DNA of 44,184 bases from Thermoleophilaceae bacterium (GCA_025937135.1 JAICRZ010000004.1:1-44184); one strand, 5' to 3'; shown: positions 13,771 to 21,875, numbered from the stretch's first letter. Notes: generated from the letters alone by a model not told the origin. Made by a program: numbers and translations.

Positions 13771-15156
13771 GTGATCTTCAGGCAGTTCACGCACGACGAC
13801 CTCGGCTGCGCCTCCTACCTCGTCGGCGACGACGACGCGGGCGTCGCGGCCGTGATCGACCCGCGCCTGGAGATCGATGAGTACCTCGCGTACGCGCGCT
13901 ACGTCAGCGTGGACATCGAACACGTGCTGGAGACGCACAACCATGCCGACCACGTGTCCGGACACGGCCGGCTTGCGGCCGCCACGGGCGCCACGATCCA
14001 CATCCACCGCGAGGCCGGCGCCGGATATGAGCACGAGCCGTTCGAGGACGGCTGGGAGCTCGAGCTCGGCTGCGTCCGGATCCGCGCGCTGCACACGCCG
14101 GGCCACCGCCCCGAGCACACGGCGTTCGCGCTCGTCGATCGGGCGCGCGGCGACGAGCCGTGGGCGGTCCTCACCGGCGACTCGCTGTTCGTGGGCGACA
14201 TCGCGCGGCCCGACCTGGCCGTGGACCGCGACGAGGGCGCGCGCGGGATCTTCCGGTCGCTGCACGGCAAGCTGCTCGGCCTGGCACCCGAGACCGAGGT
14301 CTGGCCGGGCCACCTCGGCGGCTCGCTGTGCGGCGGCCCCGGCATGGACATGAAGGTGTCGTCCACGATCGGCTTCGAGGCGCGCCACAACGAGCTGCTC
14401 GCCGAGGACGACGAGGATCGCTTCGTGAAGCGCGCCACCGAGGCGCTCGCGCCGCAGCCGCCGAACTTCCAGGCGATCGTGGACATCAACCGCGGCGAGC
14501 TCGAGACCGGCACGGTGGAGCCGCTGCCGCTCGCGCCGCGTCAGGTCGAGCAGCGCCGCCGCGACGGCGCTCTGATCGTGGACGTGCGCACCGCGCTCCA
14601 GTTCGACGAGGCGCACATCCCCGGCGCCGTGGCCATCACGGCGCTGCACGCGGGCTTCGGAACCAAGCTGGCGTGGGTGGCCGATCGCGACCAGGAGATC
14701 GTGCTCGTGGGCCGCGACGACGAGGAGGCACGGCGCGCCGCGCGACTGGCCACGGCGGTCGGCGTCCGCAAGATCGCGGGCTTCCTGGCCGGCGGCATGA
14801 CCGTGTGGCGCACCGAGAGCCGTGAGACCGCGTCCATCGAGCGCCTCGACGTTCACGCGCTGTACGAGCGCACCCACAACGACGGCAACGTGCAGATCCT
14901 CGACGTCCGGGAGCAGGACGAGTGGGACGAGCAGCACATCCCGGGCTCGGTGCACGTCCCCTACCACGACATCCACTCCCTGCCGGAGCAGATCGACCCT
15001 CAGCGGCCGGTGGCGGCGATCTGCGCGTCAGGACAGCGCAGCGCCGTGGCTGCCTCGCTGCTGGCGCGCTACGGCGCCGAGGAGGTCCTGCACGTGGTGG
15101 GCGGTGGCGTCGGCACCTGGGCGCGCGCCGGCCACCCGGTGCAGGACGGCCACTAG
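13771..15156 (+). CDS. Persulfide dioxygenase (ETHE1-like MBL fold) fused to two rhodanese domains
   Basis: About 461 residues. The N-terminal metallo-beta-lactamase domain (1-240) carries HNHADH (56-61), HTPGHRPEHTAF and TGDSLFVGDIARPDL, the pattern of glutathione persulfide dioxygenases that oxidise sulfane sulfur to sulfite with O2 using mononuclear iron. Two rhodanese domains follow. The first (about 265-350) has VDVRTALQFDEAHIPGA, but its active-site loop reads VGRDDEEA with no cysteine, so it is degenerate. The second (about 365-460) has CASGQRS with Cys418 and is probably active in sulfur transfer. GTG 13771 is chosen because of the TATGCT box 6 nt upstream; ATG 13747 is also in frame. 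It probably detoxifies or recycles sulfide-derived persulfides. Confidence 0.9.
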   Translation: MIFRQFTHDDLGCASYLVGDDDAGVAAVIDPRLEIDEYLAYARYVSVDIEHVLETHNHADHVSGHGRLAAATGATIHIHREAGAGYEHEPFEDGWELELGCVRIRALHTPGHRPEHTAFALVDRARGDEPWAVLTGDSLFVGDIARPDLAVDRDEGARGIFRSLHGKLLGLAPETEVWPGHLGGSLCGGPGMDMKVSSTIGFEARHNELLAEDDEDRFVKRATEALAPQPPNFQAIVDINRGELETGTVEPLPLAPRQVEQRRRDGALIVDVRTALQFDEAHIPGAVAITALHAGFGTKLAWVADRDQEIVLVGRDDEEARRAARLATAVGVRKIAGFLAGGMTVWRTESRETASIERLDVHALYERTHNDGNVQILDVREQDEWDEQHIPGSVHVPYHDIHSLPEQIDPQRPVAAICASGQRSAVAASLLARYGAEEVLHVVGGGVGTWARAGHPVQDGH

Positions 15157-15386
15157 CTCGACTTCTTGCCGCCCTTGCGGCCGGCGGCTGCCTTCTGGGC
15201 CTTGTTGCCGCCGCTCCCGCTGCCGCTGCTCTTCCTGCTCTGGCTGCTGCCGGAGCTCTTGCCGCCGCGGCTCGAGCTTCCCTCGGAGTTGGAGATCGCC
15301 GCTGCGCGCGACTTGCTCATCCCCTTCTTGCGAAGGCCCTCGTACTGCTTGTCGTTCTTGACGCTCGGTCCGTGGTCCTTGGCCAT
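15153..15386 (-). CDS. Small basic Ser/Gly/Lys-rich protein of an actinobacterial family
   Basis: A 77-residue protein starting MAKDHGPSVKNDKQYEGLRK, followed by GMSKSRAAAISNS and a low-complexity Ser/Gly/Lys tail. The N-terminal 40 residues match, from memory, a widespread short actinobacterial family of unknown function (possibly named DUF7218). The basic disordered tail would suit nucleic-acid or nucleoid binding, which is inference. A strong GGAGGA ribosome site precedes the ATG at 15386. Its stop shares CTAG (15153-15156) with the convergent persulfide dioxygenase gene. Confidence 0.75.
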   Translation of the reverse strand: MAKDHGPSVKNDKQYEGLRKKGMSKSRAAAISNSEGSSSRGGKSSGSSQSRKSSGSGSGGNKAQKAAAGRKGGKKSS

Positions 15387-15452
15387 CGTGGTCCTCCTCC
15401 GGCTGTCGGGTCTCTCCGCGATCTACCCGGCTTGCGGCGAAAAAATCACCCG

Positions 15453-16229
15453 CTAAGCGCCCGCGGCTTCGGCGCTGCGCAGGCTCCGCAGCGCCCAGGC
15501 CGCGAACGCCGCGATCAGCCCGGCGGAGATCGCGATCGCAACGCCCACCGTGCTCGCGTCGCCGGCGATCAGGTCGCGCGCGGCGCCCAGCAGAGCGGTG
15601 AACGGGTTCACCGTGGCCACGGCGTGGATCCAGCCGGTAAGCAGGTCGAGCGGCACGTACACCGGCGCCAGGAACAGCAGGAGGAACACCGGCATCTGCA
15701 TCAGCGGTCCGCCCTGGATCGAGCGCACGCGCAGCGCGACCCCGCCGGCCCACAGCCCGGCCGCCAGGTTCACCAGGACCGCGACGCCATAGAGCCCGAA
15801 GAGGTCGAGCCCGCCGGCGTTCAGGTTGGTGCCGGCGAGCAGCGCCACAACCGTGACCACGAGCATCGTGAACGCGGCTCGCACGACGGCCGCGACCATG
15901 TAGCCGACCAGGATGGCCTCGCGCCGCGGCGCCGCCAGCAGCAGCCGCCGCCCGAAGCCCATCTCGAAGTCGCGCGCGATCCCGAAGCCGGTGAACACGC
16001 CGCCGAACGCGCTCGACTGGATCAGGACGAACGCGAACTGGAACGCGGTGTAGCCGGGGCGGTAGTCGAAGCCGGGGATGTCGCCCACGCGCGCGAGGCC
16101 ACCCGCGAACGCGGTGAAGAAGAACAGCGGGAAGATGACCGACGGCAGGATCAGCGCCGGGTTGGTGAAGACGTTGTGGATGCTGCGCCACGCGACGGCG
16201 CGCGCGACCGAGCGAAAGCGCGGGCTCAT
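15453..16229 (-). CDS. ABC-2 type transporter permease (DrrB-like), second subunit
   Basis: A 258-residue ABC-2 membrane subunit with six hydrophobic segments: near residues 22-42, 55-80, 105-135, 140-160, 170-190 and 230-250. It has the short amphipathic N-terminus typical of DrrB-like exporters. The ATG at 16229 overlaps the stop of the upstream permease (ATGA), so it is the third gene of a translationally coupled ATPase-permease-permease operon. Two different permeases suggest a heterodimeric channel. The reading frame remains open upstream, but that part is only the shadow of the neighbouring permease. The substrate is unknown; the MarR gene opposite suggests a toxic or lipophilic compound. 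Confidence 0.88.
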   Translation of the reverse strand: MSPRFRSVARAVAWRSIHNVFTNPALILPSVIFPLFFFTAFAGGLARVGDIPGFDYRPGYTAFQFAFVLIQSSAFGGVFTGFGIARDFEMGFGRRLLLAAPRREAILVGYMVAAVVRAAFTMLVVTVVALLAGTNLNAGGLDLFGLYGVAVLVNLAAGLWAGGVALRVRSIQGGPLMQMPVFLLLFLAPVYVPLDLLTGWIHAVATVNPFTALLGAARDLIAGDASTVGVAIAISAGLIAAFAAWALRSLRSAEAAGA

Positions 16230-16999
16230 GTCCGCGCCATCCGCATGCGGAGCGCGCGCGAGCACAGGTACACGCCGGCCACCGCGATCGCGGCCGCGCA
16301 GCCGAACCCGAGCGCCAGCGCCTCGCCGTCCCAGCCCGTGATCAGCAGGCTGCGGATGGCCTCGAGCAGGTAGGAGACCGGGTTGTAGGTGGCGACCGTG
16401 TGGAACCAGTCGACCGACAGCAGGTTGCGCGGCAGCGAGCTCGACGACAGGAACAGCAGCACGAAGAACAGCGGGAAGAGGCCCTGCACCGCCTCGCCCG
16501 ACCCCGTCCGCAGCGCGGCCAGCGCGCCGAGTGTGCCGAATCCGAGGGTGATGAGAATCGAGAGCGCGAACAGCACCGGCAGGCCCGCGATGCCCGCCTG
16601 GAAGCCGGCGCCGGCCGCCTCGCCGACCGCGAGGAAGACAGCGGCCTGGAGCAGCCCGAGAGCCACCACCCCGGCGAGCTGGCCGCCGAGCAGCGCGCTG
16701 CGGGTGAGCGGAGTGAGCGACAGCCGCGAGAGGAAGCCGCTCTCGATGTCCTCGGCGAAGTTGGTGCCGGCACTGTTGGCAGCGAAGAGCGCGCCCTGGA
16801 TGAACGGGACCGCGAGCGCGAACGTGAGGTACGAGTTCCCGGGGAAACCGGGGATCCGCGTGGCGGCATTGAGCCCACCGGCACTCACCGCGAGCAGCAT
16901 CAGCGGGAACACGAACGAGAAGACGAGGTTCGCCGGCTGGCGAAGCGTGCGGACCACCGACCTGCGCACGAGCAGCCCTGCATGCGCGAAGGAGCTCAA
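16226..16999 (-). CDS. ABC-2 type transporter permease (DrrB-like), first subunit
   Basis: A 257-residue six-helix ABC-2 permease. The N-terminal SVVRTLRQPANLVFSFVFPL is the typical entry into the first membrane helix, and the loop PGNSYLTFALAVPFIQGALF and LSRLSLTPLTRSALLGGQLA follow the family pattern. The start ATG overlaps the ATPase stop by four bases and its own stop overlaps the next permease, so expression is coupled. It should pair with the 15453-16229 product and the ATPase to form an exporter. Confidence 0.88.
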   Translation of the reverse strand: MSSFAHAGLLVRRSVVRTLRQPANLVFSFVFPLMLLAVSAGGLNAATRIPGFPGNSYLTFALAVPFIQGALFAANSAGTNFAEDIESGFLSRLSLTPLTRSALLGGQLAGVVALGLLQAAVFLAVGEAAGAGFQAGIAGLPVLFALSILITLGFGTLGALAALRTGSGEAVQGLFPLFFVLLFLSSSSLPRNLLSVDWFHTVATYNPVSYLLEAIRSLLITGWDGEALALGFGCAAAIAVAGVYLCSRALRMRMART

Positions 17000-17931
17000 G
17001 CCGCCGCTTCCTCCAGCACTTCCTCCTCACCCTCCCCGGCTCCCTCGAGCGAGCGACCCGTCTTCGCCAGGAAGACGTCGTCGAGCGACGGCTCGTGCAC
17101 GGTCAGCTTGGCCACGCGGATGCCGTCGGCGTCGAGCGCGCGCACGATCGCCGTGAGGTCGCCGTCGCAGCGGTCGAGGATCGCGTCGAGCCGGCCGCGG
17201 TCGGCCTCGTCCGCGGGCTCGGCCTCCACATGCGCACGGCCGATCTCGGCCTTCAGCGCGGCCGGCGTGCCCTCCGCGACGATGCGGCCGTGGTCGATGA
17301 TCCCGACGCGATCGGCCAGCACGTCGGCCTCCTCGAGGTACTGCGTGGTGAGGAAGACGGTGACGCCGTCGTCCTTCGAGAGCCGTGAGACCTCGTCCCA
17401 CAGCGCCGTCCGACTCTGAATGTCGAGGCCCGTGGTGGGCTCGTCGAGGAACAGGATCCGCGGCCGGTGGACGAGCGCGAGCCCCAGGTCGAGGCGGCGC
17501 TTCATGCCGCCCGAGTAGCCGCCGACCTTGCGGTCGGCCGCCTCGCTGAGGCCCACGCGCTCGAGCAATTCGGCGCTGCGCCGGTCGCGCTCGGATCGCC
17601 CGAGGCCGTGCAGTCCGGCCTGAAGGCGCATGTGCTCGCGGCCGGTCAGGAACGGGTCGAGCGCCGCCTCCTGGAGTGCGGCGCCGATCGATTCGCGCAC
17701 GGCCGGGCCGTCGCGCACGATGTCGTGTCCCGCCACCCGGGCGGTGCCGCCCGTGGGCGGCAGCAGCGTGGTGAGCATCAGGACCGTGGTCGATTTGCCC
17801 GCGCCGTTGGGGCCGAGGAAGCCGTAGATCTCGCCGGGCGCGACCTCGAGGTCGATGCCGTCGACCGCGCGCGGCCCCTTCTTGAAGACTCGTACGAGGC
17901 GCTCGACCTCGATGCCGTTCGGTTGGGTCAT
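16996..17931 (-). CDS. ABC transporter ATP-binding protein (DrrA-like)
   Basis: A 311-residue ATPase. Walker A is GPNGAGKS (about 39-46), the signature is YSGGMKRRL (about 138), Walker B is ILFLDEPTTGLD (about 159), and the switch region reads FLTTQYLEEAD with Gln in place of the usual His, as is common in daunorubicin-resistance DrrA-type ATPases. A C-terminal ~90-residue extension (RAHVEAEPADEADR, then DGIRVAKLTVHEPSLDDVF) is also typical of that group. It is first in the exporter operon. TACTCT lies 6 nt before its ATG and TTGAAT 16 nt further upstream, so it is probably leaderless and controlled together with the divergent MarR gene. Confidence 0.93.
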   Translation of the reverse strand: MTQPNGIEVERLVRVFKKGPRAVDGIDLEVAPGEIYGFLGPNGAGKSTTVLMLTTLLPPTGGTARVAGHDIVRDGPAVRESIGAALQEAALDPFLTGREHMRLQAGLHGLGRSERDRRSAELLERVGLSEAADRKVGGYSGGMKRRLDLGLALVHRPRILFLDEPTTGLDIQSRTALWDEVSRLSKDDGVTVFLTTQYLEEADVLADRVGIIDHGRIVAEGTPAALKAEIGRAHVEAEPADEADRGRLDAILDRCDGDLTAIVRALDADGIRVAKLTVHEPSLDDVFLAKTGRSLEGAGEGEEEVLEEAAA

Positions 17932-17937
17932 GCGCGC

Positions 17938-17996
17938 AGAGTACCACGATCATTGAAGAATTCAACGGTTGGCTTATTTGCATAACCAACTATGCT
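17938..17996. promoter_or_regulatory. Divergent promoter region with probable MarR operators
   Basis: The ABC operon has TTGAAT (17965-17960), a 16-nt spacer and TACTCT (17943-17938) on the minus strand. The MarR gene has TTGGCT (17969-17974), a 16-nt spacer and TATGCT (17991-17996) on the plus strand. Overlapping these are inverted repeats TTGAA-gaa-TTCAA (17953-17965), GTTGG/CCAAC (17968-17972, 17986-17990) and GCATA-n6-TATGC (17980-17995). The clustering suggests MarR-controlled divergent expression. Confidence 0.6.
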
Positions 17997-18005
17997 TTGT
18001 GCAAC

Positions 18006-18431
18006 ATGGCCGGGACAACTACGCGAGCCGATCCGGCAACGGAGGCGTGGGAGCTCTTCATGGAGATCTTCGGCGCCGTACGGCCGCGGATGCTCGACGT
18101 CCAGTCGGAGTTCGGCCTGAAGCCGCCGCAGTTCTTCGCCCTGGACGCGCTCGACGAACCGGTGCCGATGAGCCGTGTCGCCGATGTCCTGCGCTGCGAC
18201 CGTTCGGCGGTCACGTGGATCACCGACCGCCTCGAGGAGCGCGGCTACGTGGAGCGGCGCGCCGACGAGCGCGACCGCCGCGTCAAGCTGCTCGCGCTCA
18301 CCGACGAGGGGCGCCGCGTGCGCCAGGAGATCCGCGACCGCCTCGCGCTGCCGCCCGAGCCGCTGACCCGGCTGACACGTGCCGAGCAGCGCGAGCTGCG
18401 CGACCTGCTGCGCAAGGCGCTGGCGGCCTGA
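18006..18431 (+). CDS. MarR family transcriptional regulator
   Basis: About 141 residues. The winged helix-turn-helix spans about 35-100: PMSRVADVLRCDRSAVTWIT as recognition region, LEERGYVERRADERDRRVKL as the MarR wing with the conserved DxRxxxL pattern, then a C-terminal dimer helix. MarR proteins usually repress efflux or degradation genes and release DNA on binding phenolic or lipophilic ligands. It is divergent from a DrrAB-like exporter with palindromes between, so control of that exporter is likely. ATG 18006 is 9 nt after the -10; a TTG at 17997 would add three residues. Its stop overlaps the CTG start proposed for the next gene. Confidence 0.9.
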   Translation: MAGTTTRADPATEAWELFMEIFGAVRPRMLDVQSEFGLKPPQFFALDALDEPVPMSRVADVLRCDRSAVTWITDRLEERGYVERRADERDRRVKLLALTDEGRRVRQEIRDRLALPPEPLTRLTRAEQRELRDLLRKALAA

Positions 18432-18838
18432 TCGAGCCCGCCGACATCCAGAAGGCGCTGGCCGGCAGCTTCCCGGGCGACCTCGGGATCGAGGTGCTCC
18501 ACGTGGACAAGGAGGGCGCGAGCGGCCGGCTCGCCGCCGAGGATCGCCACCTCCATCCCGGCGGTTACGTGCACGGCGGCGTGTGGGCCTCGCTCGCCGA
18601 TACGGTCGCGGCATGGGCGACGATCGCCAACCTCGACGGCGGCTTCGACTTCTCGACCGCCGAGATGAAGATGAACGTCTTCGGCACCGCCCGCGCCGGC
18701 GACGTCCTGCACGCCGAGGCGATTCCGCTGCACGTCGGCAGGCGCACGCACGTCTGGGAGGTCCGGGTGTCCGCCGGCGAGCGCCTCGGCGCGCTGTTCG
18801 TGTGCACGCAGGTGCTCGTGGCTACGCCGGCTGGCTGA
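18428..18838 (+). CDS. PaaI-like hotdog-fold thioesterase
   Basis: About 136 residues of a single hotdog domain. The helix after HPGGYVHGGVWASLADTVAAW carries the HGG motif of PaaI-type acyl-CoA thioesterases, and EMKMNVFGTARAGDVLHAEA follows. Such enzymes hydrolyse aromatic or short/medium acyl-CoA. No ATG or GTG lies near the homologous N-terminus. The best candidate start is CTG 18428, which overlaps the MarR stop (CTGA) and suggests coupling. Its 3' end overlaps by 17 bases the 3' end of the convergent acyl-CoA ligase gene, and the two could act on the same acyl-CoA pool. Confidence 0.82.
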   Translation: MIEPADIQKALAGSFPGDLGIEVLHVDKEGASGRLAAEDRHLHPGGYVHGGVWASLADTVAAWATIANLDGGFDFSTAEMKMNVFGTARAGDVLHAEAIPLHVGRRTHVWEVRVSAGERLGALFVCTQVLVATPAG

Positions 18839-20453
18839 CCGGCTCGCTCTCGAGCTCCCCCGCCTCGAGGCGCTTGCGCAGCACCTTCTTGTCGAACTTG
18901 CCCACGCTCGTCTTCGGCACCTCGTCGATGAACGAGATCTCGTCGGGCAGCCACCACTTGGCCACGCGCGGGCGCAGGTGCTCGATCAGGTCCTCGGCGC
19001 TCAGGCTCGCGCCCTCCCTGCACACGACGCAGGCGAGCGGCCGCTCCTGCCAGCGCTCGTCGGGCTTGGCGATGACCGCGGCCTCCGCCACGTCGGGGTG
19101 GGCCATCAGCTCACCCTCCAGCTCCACCGAGGAGATCCACTCGCCGCCGGACTTGATCACGTCCTTGGCGCGGTCGGTGATCTTCACGAAGCCCTGTGAG
19201 TCGATCGACGCGATGTCGCCCGTGCGCAGCCAGCCGTCGTGGAACTTGTCGCGGCCCGTCGGGTCCTCGTAGTAGCCGGAGGCGATCCACGGTCCGCGAA
19301 CCTCGAGCTCACCGGTCGACGTGCCGTCCCACGGCGCCTCCTCGCCGTCGCCCGTGATCAGCCGCGCCTCGACAAGCGGCATGATCCGCCCGGCGCTGTC
19401 GCGGTAGCGCCAGTGCTCGTCCTCCTCGAGGCCGGCCGGCGGCCGGGCGACGGTGCCGAGGGGGCTCATCTCGGTCATGCCCCAGGCCTGCGTGATCGTG
19501 ATCCCGTGGCGCTCCTGGAACGCCTGCATCAGCGCCAGCGGCACCGCGGAGCCGCCGCCGATCACCGTGCGGATCGACGACAGGTCCGGCTTGTGCTCGT
19601 CGGCGTAGTTCAGGAGGTCGAGCCAGACGGTCGGCACGCCGGCCGCGATCGTCACCCTCTCCTCCTCGATCAGCTTCGCGAGCGGCTCTGCCTGGAGGAA
19701 CTGCATCGGCATGACGAGGTCGGACCCGATCAGGCCGGCCGCGTACGGGATCCCCCACGCGTTCACGTGGAACATCGGCACGACGGGCAGCACGCGGTCG
19801 AACGCCTGGAGCCCCATCGCGTCGGCCAGGCACGTGCCGAAGGCGTGCAGCAGCTGTGAGCGGTGCGAGTAGAGGACGCCCTTCGGGTTGCCGGTCGTGC
19901 CGCTCGTGTAGGCGAGCCCGGCGGCCTGGTTGTCCTGGAGCTCGGGCCAGTCGAAGGTCGACGGCTGGTCGGCGATCAGCTCCTCGTAGCGGATGACGTT
20001 CGGGAGGCTGCCGCAGTCGCCGTCGCCCATCACCACGAAGTGCTCGACGGTCTCGAACTCGCCCGCCATCTTCTCCAGCACCGGCACGAGCACGTCGTCG
20101 ACGAAGACGATCCTGTCCTCGGCGTGGTTGGCGATGTAGATGAGCTGGTCGGGGAACAGGCGGATGTTGAGCGTGTGCAGCACGGCGCCCATGCACGGGA
20201 TGGCGAGGTAGGCCTCGAGATGGCGCTGCGAGTTCCAGCCGAAGGTCGCGACACGGTCGCCCTCCTTCACGCCGAGCGAGTCGAGCGCGTTCGCCAGCCG
20301 GTCGACCCGCTGGCAGACCTCGGAGTACTTCGCGCGCGTGGTGCCGTCGCCGTTGAGCGTGACCACCTCGCTGTCGCCGAAGACGCCGCGCATCCGCCCC
20401 AGCACGTGCTGGAGGTTCAGCGGAAAGTCGTGCTGGACCAGCCCTTCGAGCAT
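18822..20453 (-). CDS. Fatty-acid/medium-chain acyl-CoA ligase (AMP-forming)
   Basis: A 543-residue ANL-superfamily enzyme activating carboxylic acids to acyl-AMP and then acyl-CoA. The P-loop AYTSGTTGNPKGVLYSH is at about 180, the A5 motif QAWGMTEMSPLG at about 318, the TGD region DGWLRTGDIASID at about 407, the hinge KDVIKSGGEWIS at about 430 and the catalytic lysine in PKTSVGKFDKK near 520. Length and motifs are typical of long- or medium-chain ligases; the exact chain length is not readable. A GGGGAGGG ribosome site lies a few bases before ATG 20453. Upstream sits one copy of the 67-bp palindromic repeat. Confidence 0.92.
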   Translation of the reverse strand: MLEGLVQHDFPLNLQHVLGRMRGVFGDSEVVTLNGDGTTRAKYSEVCQRVDRLANALDSLGVKEGDRVATFGWNSQRHLEAYLAIPCMGAVLHTLNIRLFPDQLIYIANHAEDRIVFVDDVLVPVLEKMAGEFETVEHFVVMGDGDCGSLPNVIRYEELIADQPSTFDWPELQDNQAAGLAYTSGTTGNPKGVLYSHRSQLLHAFGTCLADAMGLQAFDRVLPVVPMFHVNAWGIPYAAGLIGSDLVMPMQFLQAEPLAKLIEEERVTIAAGVPTVWLDLLNYADEHKPDLSSIRTVIGGGSAVPLALMQAFQERHGITITQAWGMTEMSPLGTVARPPAGLEEDEHWRYRDSAGRIMPLVEARLITGDGEEAPWDGTSTGELEVRGPWIASGYYEDPTGRDKFHDGWLRTGDIASIDSQGFVKITDRAKDVIKSGGEWISSVELEGELMAHPDVAEAAVIAKPDERWQERPLACVVCREGASLSAEDLIEHLRPRVAKWWLPDEISFIDEVPKTSVGKFDKKVLRKRLEAGELESEPVSQPA

Positions 20454-20468
20454 CTCACCCTCCCCTTA

Positions 20469-20535
20469 CGAAATGGAGATCCCGGTCCCTCGGCAGTCGC
20501 GCGACCGCCGCAGGCCGCCGGGATCGAACATTTCG
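20469..20535. repeat. 67-bp palindromic intergenic repeat, copy A
   Basis: The element starts CGAAATGGAGATCCCGG and ends CCGGGATCGAACATTTCG; the ends pair as two 7-8 bp helices split by a small internal loop. It aligns without gaps to the reverse complement of 29179-29245 with about 55 of 67 identical bases. It lies between the stop of the beta-propeller gene and the start of the acyl-CoA ligase gene. It may act as a terminator, a RNA-stability element or a REP-type mobile repeat. Confidence 0.75.
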
Positions 20536-20570
20536 TCTTGCGTTCCCCGGAGGCGGATGGTACGGGAGCG

Positions 20571-21827
20571 TCACCTCCCGACGGTCAGCTTCACCTTGGT
20601 GCCGCTCTTGACCACGCGCCGAGGCTTGATGCTCTGCTTGAGGACGCGGCCGCGCTTGCGCCGCGAGGCGTGCTTCTTCTTGATCCGGCCGACGCGGCAG
20701 TGGGCGTGACGGATCGCCCTGCGTGCTCGCGCGAGCTTCTTGCCGACGACCTTCGGCACCTTGCAATGGCCTGCGGACCCGCCCGGGCCGGTTGTCGTGG
20801 TGATGGCCGAGCCCCCGCCGCCCGCGAGGGTGTACGGGCTCCACGCCGGATAGGTGCCGTTGTCGGCGATCTTCGCGACGCTGCCGCCGGCGGCCGGAAC
20901 CGTGTAGATGCCGTCGGGGCCGGAGAAGGCGATCATCCCGCCGTCCGGGGAGAAGTCGGGCTCCGTCGCGTCCAGGCCGTCGGGCGTCAGGAAGGTGAGC
21001 GGCGACGGGCTCGCGCCGGCCGCGCCGCCGATCGGCAGCACCACGATCCGCGGCTTGCCGGATGCGAGGTTGGGATCGCCGGGGTGGTCCGGGTCATTCT
21101 CCGCCTCGGCCGCGATCAGCTGGCCGTCCGGCCGCAGCGCCGGCCGGAACAGGTTCACGCCACTCTCGCCGCAGTAGAAGGCGACGGGGTTGGTGTCGGG
21201 GTCGCTCGACCCGGTCGGCTGCGGCACCTGCCGCACGAGCAGATGGCCGGAGTTCGCGCAGCCGGCGGGCGCCTCGCCGCCATAGTCGCCGGTCTCGGAG
21301 TCGAAGAGCAGCGAGTCGCCGGCCGGATCGCCGAAGTTCACGCCCACCGAGCTGCTGCTGGCGCCGTACCCGTCGGTGGCGATCGCGCGCGGCTCGGCTC
21401 CGTCCGTGCGTATCGAGCGCGGCCCGTACACGCTGCTCCCGTTGAAAGCGTTGTGGCCGAGCGCGTACGACATGCGATCCCCGGCCGCGTCGAGCCCGAC
21501 GGTTGCCGTCGGCAGCGTGCCGTGCATGGAGTCGCTGTACGGGTTGAGCGCGTATCCGCTTCCGTCCGGCTGCATCGTCCCGAACGAGTTCGGGAACGAC
21601 CGCTGCCAGGCGATGATCGGCGCGCCGGCTCCCTTGCTGGCGGCGATGGCGCGGAACGGCGGGTCGCCTGCCGATCCACCGGTCGGCAACTGGCGCTGGC
21701 CGCTGCCGTCGGGGTTCGCGACCCAGACCTGGCCGTCACGGATGAAGAAGATGCTGCTGGCCTGCGCGGCGGCGCACAGCCCGAGCAGGAGGGCGGCGGT
21801 CAGGACCGATGCTGCAAGTCCCCTCAT
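20571..21827 (-). CDS. Secreted TolB-like beta-propeller protein with C-terminal PASTA domain
   Basis: A 418-residue exported protein. Residues 1-23 (MRGLAASVLTAALLLGLCAA) form a signal peptide with cleavage after AQA. Residues 24-345 contain repeated propeller blades of PD40/TolB type, such as IFFIRDGQVWVANPDGSGQR and EPDFSPDGGMIAFSGPDGIY. The last ~65 residues (CKVPKVVGKKLARARRAI to VVKSGTKVKLTVGR) are a PASTA domain, usually a peptidoglycan- or muropeptide-binding module. A cell-wall-anchored propeller scaffold is likely; no enzymatic residues are apparent. TACGGT lies 7 nt before the ATG, suggesting a leaderless message. The palindromic repeat copy A follows its stop. Confidence 0.85.
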   Translation of the reverse strand: MRGLAASVLTAALLLGLCAAAQASSIFFIRDGQVWVANPDGSGQRQLPTGGSAGDPPFRAIAASKGAGAPIIAWQRSFPNSFGTMQPDGSGYALNPYSDSMHGTLPTATVGLDAAGDRMSYALGHNAFNGSSVYGPRSIRTDGAEPRAIATDGYGASSSSVGVNFGDPAGDSLLFDSETGDYGGEAPAGCANSGHLLVRQVPQPTGSSDPDTNPVAFYCGESGVNLFRPALRPDGQLIAAEAENDPDHPGDPNLASGKPRIVVLPIGGAAGASPSPLTFLTPDGLDATEPDFSPDGGMIAFSGPDGIYTVPAAGGSVAKIADNGTYPAWSPYTLAGGGGSAITTTTGPGGSAGHCKVPKVVGKKLARARRAIRHAHCRVGRIKKKHASRRKRGRVLKQSIKPRRVVKSGTKVKLTVGR

Positions 21828-21834
21828 CGCTTCG

Positions 21835-21840
21835 ACCGTA
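21835..21840 (-). promoter_or_regulatory. -10 box, leaderless start of the beta-propeller gene
   Basis: Minus-strand TACGGT ends 7 nt before the ATG at 21827 and no ribosome site is present. The surrounding 21841-21870 is locally AT-rich. Confidence 0.45.
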
Positions 21841-21875
21841 AAACGAGCGACGGCGGTATTGCAATTAGCAGTTGC

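Noticed and set aside
12873-15386. Dehalogenase, persulfide dioxygenase and small basic protein as one metabolic system
   Set aside because: They are on alternating strands with no shared substrate; only the shared promoter is supported.
15153-15386. Low-complexity minus-strand frame as a random shadow
   Set aside because: Rejected as shadow because it has a strong ribosome site and a family-like N-terminus; kept as a real gene.
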